Notes: generated from the letters alone by a model not told the origin. A DNA stretch of 64,000 bases from Ilumatobacteraceae bacterium (GCA_033344875.1 JAWPMO010000001.1:3187595-3251594); one strand, 5' to 3'; counted from the first letter of the stretch, positions 54,139 through 63,289 are shown. Translations and numbers: made by a program.

Positions 54139-54792
54139 ATGAGTGAGACGGCGCTGACGCCCACCAACGACACGACACCTTCCACCACCCCGGAGAACCT
54201 GTTGCTCGAAGGTGACGCCCCCCGACTCGGCTCTGCGCCCCTCACGGCCCCCGCTCCGATGGGTGGCACCGGGACGCCGACCGTCGGCGACGCGCCGGCA
54301 GCACCCACCCTTCCGGTCGTGTCACCGGTACTCAGCGATCCGAACACCCCGATGCAGAGCGGTGCCGACCTCGCCACCCCCACGCTCGCTGCCGCGCCCA
54401 CCTTGGCGGCTGCGCCGGCCCTGTCCACCGCACCGGCGCCCGCTCCGGTCATGCCGTCCGTCGATGACACGCCGTCGATCCCCGCACCGTCGTTGCCGTC
54501 GCTGCCGACGGCTTCCCCGGCATCGACCGCACCGACCAGCGACGAAGCCGCAACGGCCGATGACGATCATCCCATGGCGCACCTGATGGGCGGTGCCAAC
54601 AAGGTCAGCGAGGCATCGCAGCGCGCGGCCGAGTTGCGCGCCGCCAAAAAGGCCAAGGCGAAGAAGATGAAGATCGGCTTCGCCGTCGGTTCGCTCGTCG
54701 TGTCGGCCGTCGTCGGTCCCCCGCTCTGGTCGTGGTTCACGAACGCGCTCAACGAGGCCGGCGACACCAGCACCGAAGAGCCCACCGACTGA
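54139..54792 (+). CDS. Pro/Ala/Thr-rich tail-anchored membrane protein
   Basis: 217 residues from ATG 54139 (CAGGAG). A low-complexity stretch of about 140 residues rich in P, A, T and S is followed by HPMAHLMGGANKVSEASQRAAELRAAKKAKAKKMKIG and a hydrophobic helix (GFAVGSLVVSAVVGPPLW) near the C-terminus. No family is recognised. It may be a membrane-tethered adaptor. It lies between yqeY and dciA on the opposite strand. Confidence 0.65.
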   Translation: MSETALTPTNDTTPSTTPENLLLEGDAPRLGSAPLTAPAPMGGTGTPTVGDAPAAPTLPVVSPVLSDPNTPMQSGADLATPTLAAAPTLAAAPALSTAPAPAPVMPSVDDTPSIPAPSLPSLPTASPASTAPTSDEAATADDDHPMAHLMGGANKVSEASQRAAELRAAKKAKAKKMKIGFAVGSLVVSAVVGPPLWSWFTNALNEAGDTSTEEPTD

Positions 54793-54807
54793 GCCGGGCG
54801 CCGACGC

Positions 54808-55128
54808 TCAATACTTCGCGCCGCGCGCGCCGCGGCGTTCGACGCGCACCTCGATGCGGTCGATCTTCACACCCGCGACGGCGATCAGCCGTTCGGTGAT
54901 CATCGGCGTCAGGAACTTGACCTGCGTCGCCCACGCCGGATCGTCGACTTCGACGATCAACGTGCCCTCGTCGAGCTTGCGGGGGGTGACGTGTTGGGCG
55001 ACCTGCTCACCGACCGCCTCGTCCCACCGCCCGAAGAGGCCACCGACCGCTTCGCGGCTGGGGCCGCGCAGCGACCGGACGACGCCATCGAGCGCACTCG
55101 AGATCGGGACGGGTTCAGGGCTGGGCAT
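54808..55128 (-). CDS. dciA: DciA-like (DUF721) replication protein
   Basis: 106 residues. LFGRWDEAVGEQVAQHVTPRKLDEGTLIVEVDDPAWATQVKFLTPMITERLIAV is the DUF721/DciA KH-like fold. DciA loads or helps the replicative helicase DnaB where DnaC is missing. It overlaps the recF end by 14 bp, the normal actinobacterial arrangement. Confidence 0.9.
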   Translation of the reverse strand: MPSPEPVPISSALDGVVRSLRGPSREAVGGLFGRWDEAVGEQVAQHVTPRKLDEGTLIVEVDDPAWATQVKFLTPMITERLIAVAGVKIDRIEVRVERRGARGAKY

Positions 55129-56212
55129 CGGGACTCGTCACGACCGTACCCGCTTCGATCCGGAGCACACGATCAGGTCGGGCCGCCGGAGGCAACGGTG
55201 ACGCCGACGTGATCACGACCTGCCCGGGCGGCAGGTTCGACAGCAGCGCCGTGGCCCGATCCGGGTCGAGTTCCGACAGCACGTCGTCGAGCACCAGCAC
55301 CGGTGTCGACTCGGTCCGATCGGCGACCAGCCGGTGGGCGGCCAGCCGCAACGCGAGCGCCAACGTGCGCTGTTCACCCTGCGACGCATGGGTGCGGGCC
55401 GGGAGTCCGTTGAGCCCGATCGCCACCTCGTCGCGGTGCGGACCCACCGTCGAGATGCCACGTCGCACATCGAGCTCACGGGCCGCGGCGAGGGCCGCCA
55501 CCAGGCCTGTCGCCCGCCATTCGGGTTCGTAGATCAGTTCGACCGGAGCGGCGTCGCCGGCGAGTTGTTCGTACGCCTCCGACACCATCGGCTGACACCG
55601 TGCGACGAGCGTGGCGCGGGCGTAACCGAGCTGCTCACCGAGTTCGGCCAATCGGGCGTCCCACACGTCGAGCGTCACCGCGACCTCGTCGCTGAGCCGG
55701 CCGCCCGCCTGCTTCAACAGGGTGCTGCGCTGCCGGACCACCCGATCGAGCTCGAGGCGCATCGAGTCGTAGCTGACCTTCAACGCGACGAGCGTGTCGT
55801 CGAGGAAGCGTCGCCGCTCCGACGGGCCACCCTTGATCATGATCAGGTCGTCGGGCGCGAACACGCTCACCCGCATCACACCGAGCAGGTCGCGTGTGCG
55901 ACCGAGCTTCTGCTTGTTGACCTGCACCCGGTTGCGGCCGACACGTGAGAGTTCCGCTTCGATCAGCACCTCGCGACCGTCGTGGTCGCGCACGGTCGCA
56001 CGGATGATCCCGGCGTCGGCTCCCACCCGGACGAGCGCGTCCGCCGGAGCGCCCCGGAAACTCGACAGGGTGGCGAGGTACGCCATCGACTCGGCGAGGT
56101 TCGTCTTGCCCTGGCCGTTCTTGCCGAGCACGGCGGTGATCCCGGCGGTGAGGTCGAACGACGCCGACTCGTAGTTGCGGAAGTCCACCAGTTCGAGCCG
56201 CTCGACGATCAT
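55115..56212 (-). CDS. recF: DNA replication and repair protein RecF
   Basis: 365 residues from ATG 56212. Walker A GKNGQGKTN (about 31-39), signature-like SQGEQRTLALALR and Walker B PVLVLDDVLSELD. RecF is an SMC-like ATPase that targets RecR/RecA to stalled forks. The order recF-dciA downstream of dnaN and upstream of gyrB is conserved, though here several genes interrupt between. Confidence 0.96.
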   Translation of the reverse strand: MIVERLELVDFRNYESASFDLTAGITAVLGKNGQGKTNLAESMAYLATLSSFRGAPADALVRVGADAGIIRATVRDHDGREVLIEAELSRVGRNRVQVNKQKLGRTRDLLGVMRVSVFAPDDLIMIKGGPSERRRFLDDTLVALKVSYDSMRLELDRVVRQRSTLLKQAGGRLSDEVAVTLDVWDARLAELGEQLGYARATLVARCQPMVSEAYEQLAGDAAPVELIYEPEWRATGLVAALAAARELDVRRGISTVGPHRDEVAIGLNGLPARTHASQGEQRTLALALRLAAHRLVADRTESTPVLVLDDVLSELDPDRATALLSNLPPGQVVITSASPLPPAARPDRVLRIEAGTVVTSPDAQP

Positions 56213-56396
56213 GACGGGCCAACCCTACGGGCCGCCGTCGGCCAGTCCGCTGATCGGTCGGCTGATCGGTCGGCCCGCACGACGGCGTCGTCAGGACCCA
56301 CCCGACACCATCACCCGAACCACGACCGAACCACCCAGGCCGGTCTGGGGGATGTCCCCGATGGCGCCCGAACGAGCGCTCCCGCACACTGTGGTC

Positions 56397-56798
56397 ATGA
56401 GCGAACCACGCACCGGCTTCCCACCACCGACACCGGCGGAGGCGGCACCGACGGCCACCACGCCGAGTCGTTGGCGACATCCCGTCGCACTGTTCGCCGT
56501 CGCCGCGGCGATCGGCACCGTCGCGGCCCTGATCACCGGTTTCGCGGCCGGCGCCCTCGTCTTCTCACTCGGCAGCAACGACTGTTCGCCGAGCGACGGT
56601 TGGTGTGACCTCGGCGCCGCCGTCTTCGGCCTGCTCGCCGGGGTGGTGGTCGGCACGATCGCCTACGTCGCAACCGGCGTGACCACCATCGTCCGGAGCC
56701 GTCCGTCCGGACGACGCGGCGGACACATCGCCGCCCACCTGGTGTTTCCTCCGCTGGCGTTCGTCACCCTCGGAGTCGTCGGCGAACTCCTCGGCTGA
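56397..56798 (+). CDS. Small multi-helix membrane protein
   Basis: 133 residues from ATG 56397 (no clear Shine-Dalgarno). Three hydrophobic segments are seen: PVALFAVAAAIGTVAALITGF, CDLGAAVFGLLAGVVVGTIAYVATGV and HLVFPPLAFVTLGVVGELLG. No family is recognised. It is divergent from recF. The coding case rests on hydrophobic pattern and codon bias. Confidence 0.6.
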   Translation: MSEPRTGFPPPTPAEAAPTATTPSRWRHPVALFAVAAAIGTVAALITGFAAGALVFSLGSNDCSPSDGWCDLGAAVFGLLAGVVVGTIAYVATGVTTIVRSRPSGRRGGHIAAHLVFPPLAFVTLGVVGELLG

Positions 56799-56900
56799 CC
56801 CGGCGTTCCGAGCCGACGCACGGCAGCGTTTGACTGCCGACGGCATCGGCAACGCTCCAAGGTGCACACCTCCACAGCACGGCATCCACAGAAAGGCATC

Positions 56901-57467
56901 ATGAGTTTCCAGCACGGCACCACCCGAGTCATCGCAACGAGCGCTGCGATCGGAGCGCTCGCCCTGGGAGGTGGATACCTCGGATCGGCGATCAGCGCGT
57001 CGGCAGCACCGACACCCGCCGCGACGCCGGCACCGGCTCAGGCCGCCGTCGCGGCCGCGCCCAGCGCGTTCGTCCCGATTTCCGGCTATCGCAGCTACGA
57101 CTCCCGGGTGGATCCCGACGAGAGCGGCAAGATCTACCTCCAGGAACAGCGCTTCGTCGACGTGGCGCTCGACCTCGAGGGCGACGAACGAATTCCCGAC
57201 GAAGCGACCGCCGTGTCGTTCAACGTCACGGTGACCGAGACCGAGAGCGCCGGTTTCGTCCAGATCTCCGCTCCGGGCAGCCAGTTCGGTGACACCTCCA
57301 CGGTCAACTGGACCGCCTCGGGTCAAACCGTCGCCAATGCCGGTGATGCGCTCATGTACGAGGGCGACATCTTCGACAACAACATCGTGTTCCACGTCGA
57401 CGGCGCCGGCGGTGCCGGTGCGCACGTCATCATCGACATCACCGGGTACTACGTGCCGATCGACTGA
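56901..57467 (+). CDS. Secreted single-domain paralogue of the DUF4331-tail repeat
   Basis: 188 residues from ATG 56901 (AGAAAGG). A signal peptide ends near ISASAAP and an Ala/Pro linker follows. One beta-sandwich unit then contains AVSFNVTVTETESAGFVQI...STVNW...TVAN...HVIIDITGYYVP. The same strand order and the AVxxNVTVTE and DIxGYxP motifs are in each of the three repeats of the DUF4331 protein at 27.7-30.4 kb. It is likely a secreted binding module. Confidence 0.75.
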   Translation: MSFQHGTTRVIATSAAIGALALGGGYLGSAISASAAPTPAATPAPAQAAVAAAPSAFVPISGYRSYDSRVDPDESGKIYLQEQRFVDVALDLEGDERIPDEATAVSFNVTVTETESAGFVQISAPGSQFGDTSTVNWTASGQTVANAGDALMYEGDIFDNNIVFHVDGAGGAGAHVIIDITGYYVPID

Positions 57468-57489
57468 CGCCGGCCGACGGGAACGTCGG

Positions 57490-58584
57490 TTACGGCACCC
57501 GCACCGGCATGAGCAGGTAGAGGTAGTCGTCGTGGCCGACGCCGCGCAGCACGGCCGGCTTCATCGGGTCCATCGTCGCCAAGGTGATCTCGTCGCCTTC
57601 GACGGCGTCGATGCCCGATGCCAGGTAGTCGGGGTTGAACGCCACGGTCATCTCGGCGCCCTCGTAGCTGGCGTCGATCTCCTCGGCCGCGTTACCGACG
57701 TCTTGGGTGATCGCCGTCAGCTGCAACGTGTCGGAGCCGAGCGTCAGCCGAACCGGCGTCGAATCCTGCGCCAGGATCTTCACACGACGTAGCGCCTCGA
57801 GCAGCGCCTCGCGACCGACCGTCAGGATGTTCGGGTACGACGACGGCAACAGGTTGCGGTAGTTCGGGTACTCGCCCTCGATCAGGCGGGTCGTCAACCG
57901 GGTCTCGCCGGCCTCGAACACGGCCTCACGTGCGCCGAGCCGGACGGTGAGTTCGTCGCCGTTCGACACGATCCGCTGCAGTTCGGCCAGCGCACGGCTC
58001 GGGACGAGCACCTTCTGGCCGGCACCGAGCATCGACGACTGCGGAAGATCACGCACCGCGAGTCGGTACGAGTCGGTCGCCACCATCTTGAGCCCGTCGT
58101 CCTCGGCCGCGATCAGCACGCCGGTCAGGACGGCGCGGGCATCGTCGGTCGATGCTGCCCTCACGACCTGGCGGAGCGCATCGGAGACCTGGTCGCTCGA
58201 CAGCGTGACCGGCTCGGCGTCGGGTTCGACCTGGGCCGGATAGTCGCTCAACGACAACGGGCGCACCGAGAACTGGGAGCGGCCGGCGCTGATCGACATC
58301 TCGTCGTCGTCGACGCTGACCTCGACCGCACCGGCCGGCAGCGCCTTGACGATGTCGGCAACCAGGCGAGCCGGCACGACCGCTGAACCGTCACGGTCGC
58401 TGTGGACCGGCACCGTCAGTCGGATCGTCAATTCCAGATCGGTACCCGTGACCGTCAGCTCACCGTCGTTGACATCGAGGCGGACACCGGAGAGCACCGG
58501 CAAGGTGCCGGTCCTGCTCGTGGCGGCTCGCCCTGCGGTGGCCAGTGCGTCGGCCAGGATCTCTCGCTCACAACGGAACTTCAC
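57490..58584 (-). CDS. dnaN: DNA polymerase III beta sliding clamp
   Basis: 364 residues from ATG 58584. It starts MKFRCEREILADALATAGRAA and contains three clamp repeats; the N-terminal pair includes PARLVADIVKALPAGAVEV and SQFSVRPLSLSDYPAQVE. The C-terminus is YLLMPVRVP, the usual PMR(L/V) ending. It forms the ring that tethers polymerase to DNA. It is separated from dnaA by the oriC region. Confidence 0.98.
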   Translation of the reverse strand: MKFRCEREILADALATAGRAATSRTGTLPVLSGVRLDVNDGELTVTGTDLELTIRLTVPVHSDRDGSAVVPARLVADIVKALPAGAVEVSVDDDEMSISAGRSQFSVRPLSLSDYPAQVEPDAEPVTLSSDQVSDALRQVVRAASTDDARAVLTGVLIAAEDDGLKMVATDSYRLAVRDLPQSSMLGAGQKVLVPSRALAELQRIVSNGDELTVRLGAREAVFEAGETRLTTRLIEGEYPNYRNLLPSSYPNILTVGREALLEALRRVKILAQDSTPVRLTLGSDTLQLTAITQDVGNAAEEIDASYEGAEMTVAFNPDYLASGIDAVEGDEITLATMDPMKPAVLRGVGHDDYLYLLMPVRVP

Positions 58585-58834
58585 AGTGCCGCCCTTCTCC
58601 CCAGTATGTGATGTACAGAATTAGCAGTAGTAGTAGGAGCTGTGGATTGGGGACAACTCCTCATTCGCCCAGCGTACGGCCTCCGCGCGGTCGCGCGCTG
58701 TTGTCCACGCGCGTCCACACCGCGCGGATGACGCCCATGTGATTCGGTGGACGACCCACAGTTGTCCACCGCGCGCCCACGCGTTGTCCCTGGTGTCGTC
58801 CACACCTCTGCGCGCGGTGTTCCGGTGGAGAGGA
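58585..58834. other. oriC: DnaA-box cluster and unwinding track between dnaN and dnaA
   Basis: 250 bp without a gene. DnaA-box-like sites, mostly one or two changes from TTGTCCACA, are at 58648-58656 (minus), 58701-58709, 58711-58719, 58747-58755 (minus), 58762-58770, 58784-58792 and 58796-58804, plus a weak one at 58641-58649 (minus). An AT-richer stretch at 58604-58640 includes in-phase triplets TAG-CAG-TAG-TAG-TAG (58622-58636) beside the weak box, like a DnaA-trio unwinding element. Position dnaA-dnaN is the usual actinobacterial oriC. Confidence 0.8.
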
Positions 58835-60226
58835 TCACGTGAACTTCAACTTCTGCAGGACGTCGGTGACCTGCTCGTAGATGGCTTGGCGCTCGCCCAT
58901 CTGCCTGGCGATCTTCTCGACGGCATGGATGACGGTGGTGTGGTCGCGGCCACCGAACAGCCGGGCGATGCTCGGGTAGCTCAGATCGGTGAACTCGCGG
59001 AACACGTACATCGCGATCTGACGGGCGGTCACGAGCGGGCGCTGTCGGCTCTTGCCCTTGAGCGCCTCGACCTCGAAGCCGAGGATCCCGGCGATCTCGT
59101 CGAGCAGCTCGGCGTCGGTCCGAGGTTTGGGCGGCGTGTTGGTCAGCAGGTCGGCCAGTTGCTGTTGCGCGAGTTCGGTGGTGATCGGCTCGCCGCTGAG
59201 GCTCGCGAACGCCGTGACCCGGATCAGTGCGCCTTCGAGCTCACGGATGTTCGTCGAGATGTTGGTCGCGATGAACTCGAGCGTCTCGGCCGGCACCTGG
59301 ACGCGTTCACGCTCGGCCTTGTTGCGGAGGATCGCGAGGCGGGTCTCGAGGTCGGGTGGCTGGATGTCGGTGATCAGCCCCCACTTGAAGCGGCCACGCA
59401 GCCGTTCTTCGAGGGTGGGGATGGCGTCGGGCATCCGGTCGGACGAGATCACGATCTGCTTGTTGGCGCCGTGCAGCGAGTTGAACGTGTGGAAGAACTC
59501 CTCCTGGAGCCCTTCCTTGCCTTCGAGGAACTGGACGTCGTCGATCAGGAGGACGTCGATCTCGCGGTACTTGCGGCGCAGACCGGCCATCGAGTTCGAG
59601 CGGATCGCGTCGACGTATTCGTTCATGAACGTCTCGGTCGACACGTAGCGCACCACGTGGTGCTGGTAGTTGCTGTGGACGTAGTGGCCGATCGCGTGCA
59701 ACAGGTGGGTCTTGCCGAGACCGGCCGACCCGTAGATGAACAGTGGGTTGTAGCTGCGGGCCGGTGTCTCGGCCACACGCAGTGCAGCGGCCAGCGGGAA
59801 CTGGTTGGAGGCACCCTTCACGAAGGTCTCGAACGTGTAGCGGGGGTTGAGTCCGGCGGCGTCGAGGGCGTCGGCCTGTTCGGCGGCGCTGTTCGTGACC
59901 TCGGCCGACGGGGTCGGTGCCGCATCGGCGCTCGGCTGGTCCCCACGCTCGGGGGATTCGTGGACGACGTGCTCGGTTTCGGCGGTGATCACGTCGAACC
60001 GGCAGTCGTCGCGCCCGAGTTCGGCCAGCGCGTCGGTGATCAGCGGCTGGTATCGGGTGAGGATCCGGTCGCGCGCCAGCGTGCTGGGGACCTGGATCAC
60101 CAGGCTGTTCGTGTCGTCGACGACCTGCGGGACGACCTCGGAAAATGTCGAGTACCAGACGGATTCGGTGAGCTGGGCACGGAGCAGCTGGGCCACAGCC
60201 GTCCACACCTCGAATTGATCACTCAC
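58835..60226 (-). CDS. dnaA: Chromosomal replication initiator DnaA
   Basis: 463 residues from GTG 60226 (CGGAGG upstream). Domain I begins VSDQFEVWTAVAQLLRAQL. The AAA+ domain III has the Walker A GSAGLGKTHLLHAIG and Walker B DVLLIDDVQFLEG. Domain IV carries the box-binding signature FREFTDLSYPSIARLFGGRDHTTVIHA. A longer reading to 60286 would cover the DnaA boxes and lacks conservation. The paired perfect DnaA boxes just upstream suggest autoregulation. Confidence 0.98.
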   Translation of the reverse strand: MSDQFEVWTAVAQLLRAQLTESVWYSTFSEVVPQVVDDTNSLVIQVPSTLARDRILTRYQPLITDALAELGRDDCRFDVITAETEHVVHESPERGDQPSADAAPTPSAEVTNSAAEQADALDAAGLNPRYTFETFVKGASNQFPLAAALRVAETPARSYNPLFIYGSAGLGKTHLLHAIGHYVHSNYQHHVVRYVSTETFMNEYVDAIRSNSMAGLRRKYREIDVLLIDDVQFLEGKEGLQEEFFHTFNSLHGANKQIVISSDRMPDAIPTLEERLRGRFKWGLITDIQPPDLETRLAILRNKAERERVQVPAETLEFIATNISTNIRELEGALIRVTAFASLSGEPITTELAQQQLADLLTNTPPKPRTDAELLDEIAGILGFEVEALKGKSRQRPLVTARQIAMYVFREFTDLSYPSIARLFGGRDHTTVIHAVEKIARQMGERQAIYEQVTDVLQKLKFT

Positions 60227-60254
60227 CCTCGAACCTCCGGAGACACCCGCACTC

Positions 60255-60307
60255 ACGTCCACACGGTTGTCCACAACTGTGGACAACTGCTCGACTGGCG
60301 TGGACGT
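60255..60307. promoter_or_regulatory. DnaA boxes upstream of dnaA
   Basis: Two perfect TTGTCCACA boxes in opposite orientation lie at 60267-60275 and 60278-60286, separated by 2 nt. Weaker sites are at 60255-60263 and 60299-60307. They lie between dnaA's start and its likely -10 (TAGGTT on the minus strand, 60311-60316), a good position for DnaA autorepression. Confidence 0.7.
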
Positions 60308-60368
60308 CGCAACCTAGCACGATCGCACGAGCCTCCGAAACCGTGCCTTCCGGACATTTTCGGTGTGG

Positions 60369-60398
60369 TTGCCGCAAGTGGCCGCCCGGCCGTAGCCT
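60369..60398 (+). promoter_or_regulatory. rpmH operon promoter
   Basis: TTGCCG and TAGCCT are separated by 18 nt; the -10 ends 94 nt before the rpmH GTG. Housekeeping-type promoter divergent from dnaA. Confidence 0.45.
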
Positions 60399-60491
60399 TG
60401 TCAGGTCGAGATCGCGTACTCGTTCGCGTCTCGCTGCACCAGATCGTGTCGACCCGGCACTGCATCCCGCCGGGTTCCCGAGGAGGACGAC

Positions 60492-60626
60492 GTGAAGCGT
60501 ACATTTCAACCCAACACCCACCGACGTGCCAAGAAGCACGGGTTCCGCGCTCGGATGAGCACTCGCGCCGGCCGCGCCGTGCTCAAGAACCGCCGCGCCA
60601 AGGGCCGCGCCCGACTCTCGGCTTGA
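60492..60626 (+). CDS. rpmH: 50S ribosomal protein L34
   Basis: 44 codons from GTG 60492, preceded by GAGGAGGA. The protein starts [19 protein letters not shown], continues [19 protein letters not shown] and ends LSA, the complete L34 pattern. Its stop overlaps the rnpA start by TTGA. Confidence 0.97.
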   Translation: MKRTFQPNTHRRAKKHGFRARMSTRAGRAVLKNRRAKGRARLSA

Positions 60627-60970
60627 TCCATCGAATCCGCGAGCGCTCCGCGTTCGAACGGTTGGCGCGTGACGGCACGCGGATTCGTCGATCAGCCCTG
60701 TGGTGTACCTGGTGTCCAGATCCCGACTCGACCGCAACATGTGTAGCGTTCGCGTTCAGTCGCGCGTTCGGGCCGGCGGTGCACCGCAACCGGATTCGTC
60801 GGCGCCTGCGGTCGATCCTGACCGAACTCGACCGGGAACAACCACTCCCGCCGGGTCTGCTGGTGATCGGGGGCCGTCCCCAGCTGCTCGAACAGACGTT
60901 CGACCGTCTGAAGGCCGACACGAGGGCACTGGTGTCCCAGCTGCGGCGCACGGACGACTCCAAGGGATGA
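60623..60970 (+). CDS. rnpA: Ribonuclease P protein component
   Basis: 115 residues from TTG 60623, overlapping the rpmH stop. [26 protein letters not shown] is the family start, and [24 protein letters not shown] contains the RNA-binding RNR motif. It assists the RNase P RNA in tRNA 5' maturation. The 4-bp overlap with yidD continues the operon. Confidence 0.94.
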   Translation: MIHRIRERSAFERLARDGTRIRRSALWCTWCPDPDSTATCVAFAFSRAFGPAVHRNRIRRRLRSILTELDREQPLPPGLLVIGGRPQLLEQTFDRLKADTRALVSQLRRTDDSKG

Positions 60971-61194
60971 TGTTGCGGGCGATCGTCTGGTACCAGCGAG
61001 GTGCCGAAGGTCGCCCGTCGCCCTGCCGCTACTTCCCCACCTGCTCCGAGTACGGCCACGAGGCCATCTCGGTCCACGGCCCCGGCCGAGGTCTGTGGTT
61101 GACGATTCGGCGTCTGCTCCGGTGTCGACCGTTCGGTCCGTCGGGTTTCGACCCGGTCCCCCTCCCCCGTGACGCTCACGAGAAGGATTCATGA
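60967..61194 (+). CDS. yidD: Membrane-protein insertion efficiency factor YidD
   Basis: 75 residues from ATG 60967. The YidD signature CRYFPTCSEYGHEAISVHGPGRGLWLTIRRLLRCRPFGPSGFDPVP is complete with its conserved cysteines. It is amphipathic and membrane-associated and assists YidC. It overlaps both neighbours. Confidence 0.95.
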   Translation: MMLRAIVWYQRGAEGRPSPCRYFPTCSEYGHEAISVHGPGRGLWLTIRRLLRCRPFGPSGFDPVPLPRDAHEKDS

Positions 61195-62372
61195 TGATCG
61201 CTGGCATCTTCGAGTGGCCTGCCGCCGTACTGGCCTGGCTCTACGACCTGACGGGCAACTACGCGCTCGCGATCGGGTTGATCGCCGTGATCGTGATGGC
61301 GCTCGTCACCCCGCTGATCCTGAAGAGCACCAAGGGGATGCTCGAGATGCAGCGGTTGGCTCCCGAGATGCGCCGGCTCCAGCAGGAGCACAAGGGTGAC
61401 CGTCAGAAGCTCAACGAAGAGATGATGAAGCTCTACCAGGAGCACAAGGTCAACCCGATGGCGTCGTGCCTGCCACTGGTCGCGCAGATGCCGGTCTTCA
61501 TCATCATGTTCCGCATCCTGCACGGCATGACCTACGAGCCGGCCGGTGGCAACGAGCTCGTCGCTCGGGCCGTGATGAACGCCGGCGGTGCACCGGCCGA
61601 TCAGGCGATCGGGTTCATGCCGCGCTACCTGTCCACCGGTTCGGAGCTCTACCAGTCGCTGGTGCGTTCCACCGAGATGTCGGCGTTCGGACTCGATCTC
61701 TCGGTCTCGCCGTCGGACATGCTGGGTCAGGACTTCGCTCGCGGCCTGGTCTACGCCGGGCTCGTCGCCGTGCTCGGTGGTCTGTACTTCTTCCAGCAGC
61801 GCATGGTCGCTGCTCGGGCCGCCGTGAGCCCGACCATGTCGGAGACCCAGCAGAAGCTGATGCAGTACCTGCCGGTCGTGTTCGCCGTGTTCCAGATCTT
61901 CTTCCTGCTCGGCCTGGTCGTCTACTACATCGTCCAGTCGGTGCTCCGGATCCTGCAGCAGTTCTACATCACCAAGCGGTTCTACGCCGGCGACGAGTCG
62001 TTGGGTCGTCAGGCCCAGGCTGCGAGCGAACGAGCGCGTGAACTCGCCAAGACCGACGGGGGCGGCGGCCCGCTCGCCCAGGCCCGTCGTGATCTCGCCG
62101 ATGCCAAGAAGGGCGCCAAGAGCGACAGCAAGAACGGCGACAGCAAGAACAGCGACAGCAAGAACAGCGGGGGGAAGAACGGCGGGGGGAAGCAGCAGCC
62201 CGCCGCCAAGAAGAAGGGCAAGGGCGCCGAGACGCCCGAGCCCGCCGTGCGTCCGTCCAAGCGGACGACGCCACCGAAGAATCGACCGACACCATCCGCC
62301 AAGTCGGGTGGCCGTCCGGCCGGACGTCCAGGAGGACGCCCGGCATCGAGCAACCGCCGCAAGCGTAAGTAG
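61191..62372 (+). CDS. yidC: Membrane protein insertase YidC
   Basis: 393 residues from ATG 61191. After the first helix comes YALAIGLIAVIVMALVTPLILKSTKGMLEMQRLAPEM, then MASCLPLVAQMPVFIIMFRILHG and two or more further helices ending VYYIVQSVLRILQQF. This is the YidC/Oxa1/SpoIIIJ core. The tail of about 120 residues is Lys/Ser/Gly-rich with repeated SKNSDSKN units, likely contacting ribosomes as in other actinobacteria. Confidence 0.95.
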   Translation: MMIAGIFEWPAAVLAWLYDLTGNYALAIGLIAVIVMALVTPLILKSTKGMLEMQRLAPEMRRLQQEHKGDRQKLNEEMMKLYQEHKVNPMASCLPLVAQMPVFIIMFRILHGMTYEPAGGNELVARAVMNAGGAPADQAIGFMPRYLSTGSELYQSLVRSTEMSAFGLDLSVSPSDMLGQDFARGLVYAGLVAVLGGLYFFQQRMVAARAAVSPTMSETQQKLMQYLPVVFAVFQIFFLLGLVVYYIVQSVLRILQQFYITKRFYAGDESLGRQAQAASERARELAKTDGGGGPLAQARRDLADAKKGAKSDSKNGDSKNSDSKNSGGKNGGGKQQPAAKKKGKGAETPEPAVRPSKRTTPPKNRPTPSAKSGGRPAGRPGGRPASSNRRKRK

Positions 62373-62407
62373 ACGTCGGCGCCGAGCAGGAGCAGGAGAA
62401 CAACACG

Positions 62408-63271
62408 ATGGAATGGGTGGAAACCACCGCCAAGACGGTCGCCGAGGCGCAGGATGTGGCGCTCGACCAACTCGGCGTCGCCGCCGACGAGGCCGAGTTC
62501 GAGGTCCTCGAAGAACCGAAGTCCGGTCTGTTCGGACGAGTGCGTGGCGAGGCCCGCGTTCGCGCCCGGGTGAAGCCGACGGCCGTCCGACCCAAGCAGG
62601 AGCGCCGCCAGCGCGGCAAGGGTCCGAAGCGTGACGGCGCGAAGAAGTCGGGTGGCAGGTCGAAGAGCAACGATGACCGGTCCGAATCCAAGGCATCCGA
62701 CGGGGCCGACGACGCCCCCGCGACCGAGTCCAGCAAGCCTGCTCGACCGAAGCAACAGCGTCAGAACAAGGAGAGCAAGCGTATGGAGCACGAGCACCCC
62801 CAGTCCGACGTGACCCCGCAGGAGGTGGGCGACGCCGCGGCGGCCTTCATGTCCCAGCTGGCCACGGCGTTCGGCGCCGAGAACGCCGAGACCGAACTCA
62901 CGGTCGACGGCACCGACCTCGACGTCCGGGTCACCGGGAGCGAGCTCGGTCTGATGGTCGGCCCGGGCGGCCGCACCCTCACCGCGATCCAGGACCTGGT
63001 CCGGGTGTCGGCGCAGCGTCGCCTCGGCGACCACGAGACCCGCCTGCGGATCGACGTCGGTGGCTACCGCGAGAAGCGCCGCGCCGCACTCGAGCAGTTC
63101 GCCGGCAAGGTGGCCGCTCAGGTCATCGAGACCAACACCGCCAAGGCACTCGAGCCGATGTCGTCGAGCGACCGCAAGGCCGTGCACGATGCGGTCATCG
63201 AGATCGACGGCGTCACCAGCCATTCCGAAGGCGATGACCCGAACCGCCGGGTGGTCATCACGCCGAACTGA
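62408..63271 (+). CDS. jag: Jag / KhpB-type RNA-binding protein
   Basis: 287 residues. Jag-N (EWVETTAKTVAEAQDVALDQLGV, then SGLFGRVRGEARVRARV), a long basic linker, a KH domain with VGPGGRTLTAIQDLVRVSA, and an R3H-like end DRKAVHDAVIEIDGVTSHSEGDDPNRRVVI. Jag/KhpB binds RNA and influences cell elongation. The usual yidC-jag-rsmG order is kept. Confidence 0.93.
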   Translation: MEWVETTAKTVAEAQDVALDQLGVAADEAEFEVLEEPKSGLFGRVRGEARVRARVKPTAVRPKQERRQRGKGPKRDGAKKSGGRSKSNDDRSESKASDGADDAPATESSKPARPKQQRQNKESKRMEHEHPQSDVTPQEVGDAAAAFMSQLATAFGAENAETELTVDGTDLDVRVTGSELGLMVGPGGRTLTAIQDLVRVSAQRRLGDHETRLRIDVGGYREKRRAALEQFAGKVAAQVIETNTAKALEPMSSSDRKAVHDAVIEIDGVTSHSEGDDPNRRVVITPN

Positions 63272-63289
63272 TCGGCTGATCCGATCGCC

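Noticed and set aside
58739-60970. A 743-codon plus-strand ORF spanning dnaA and rnpA
   Set aside because: Only its last 115 codons (rnpA) are real; the rest is antisense to dnaA or intergenic.
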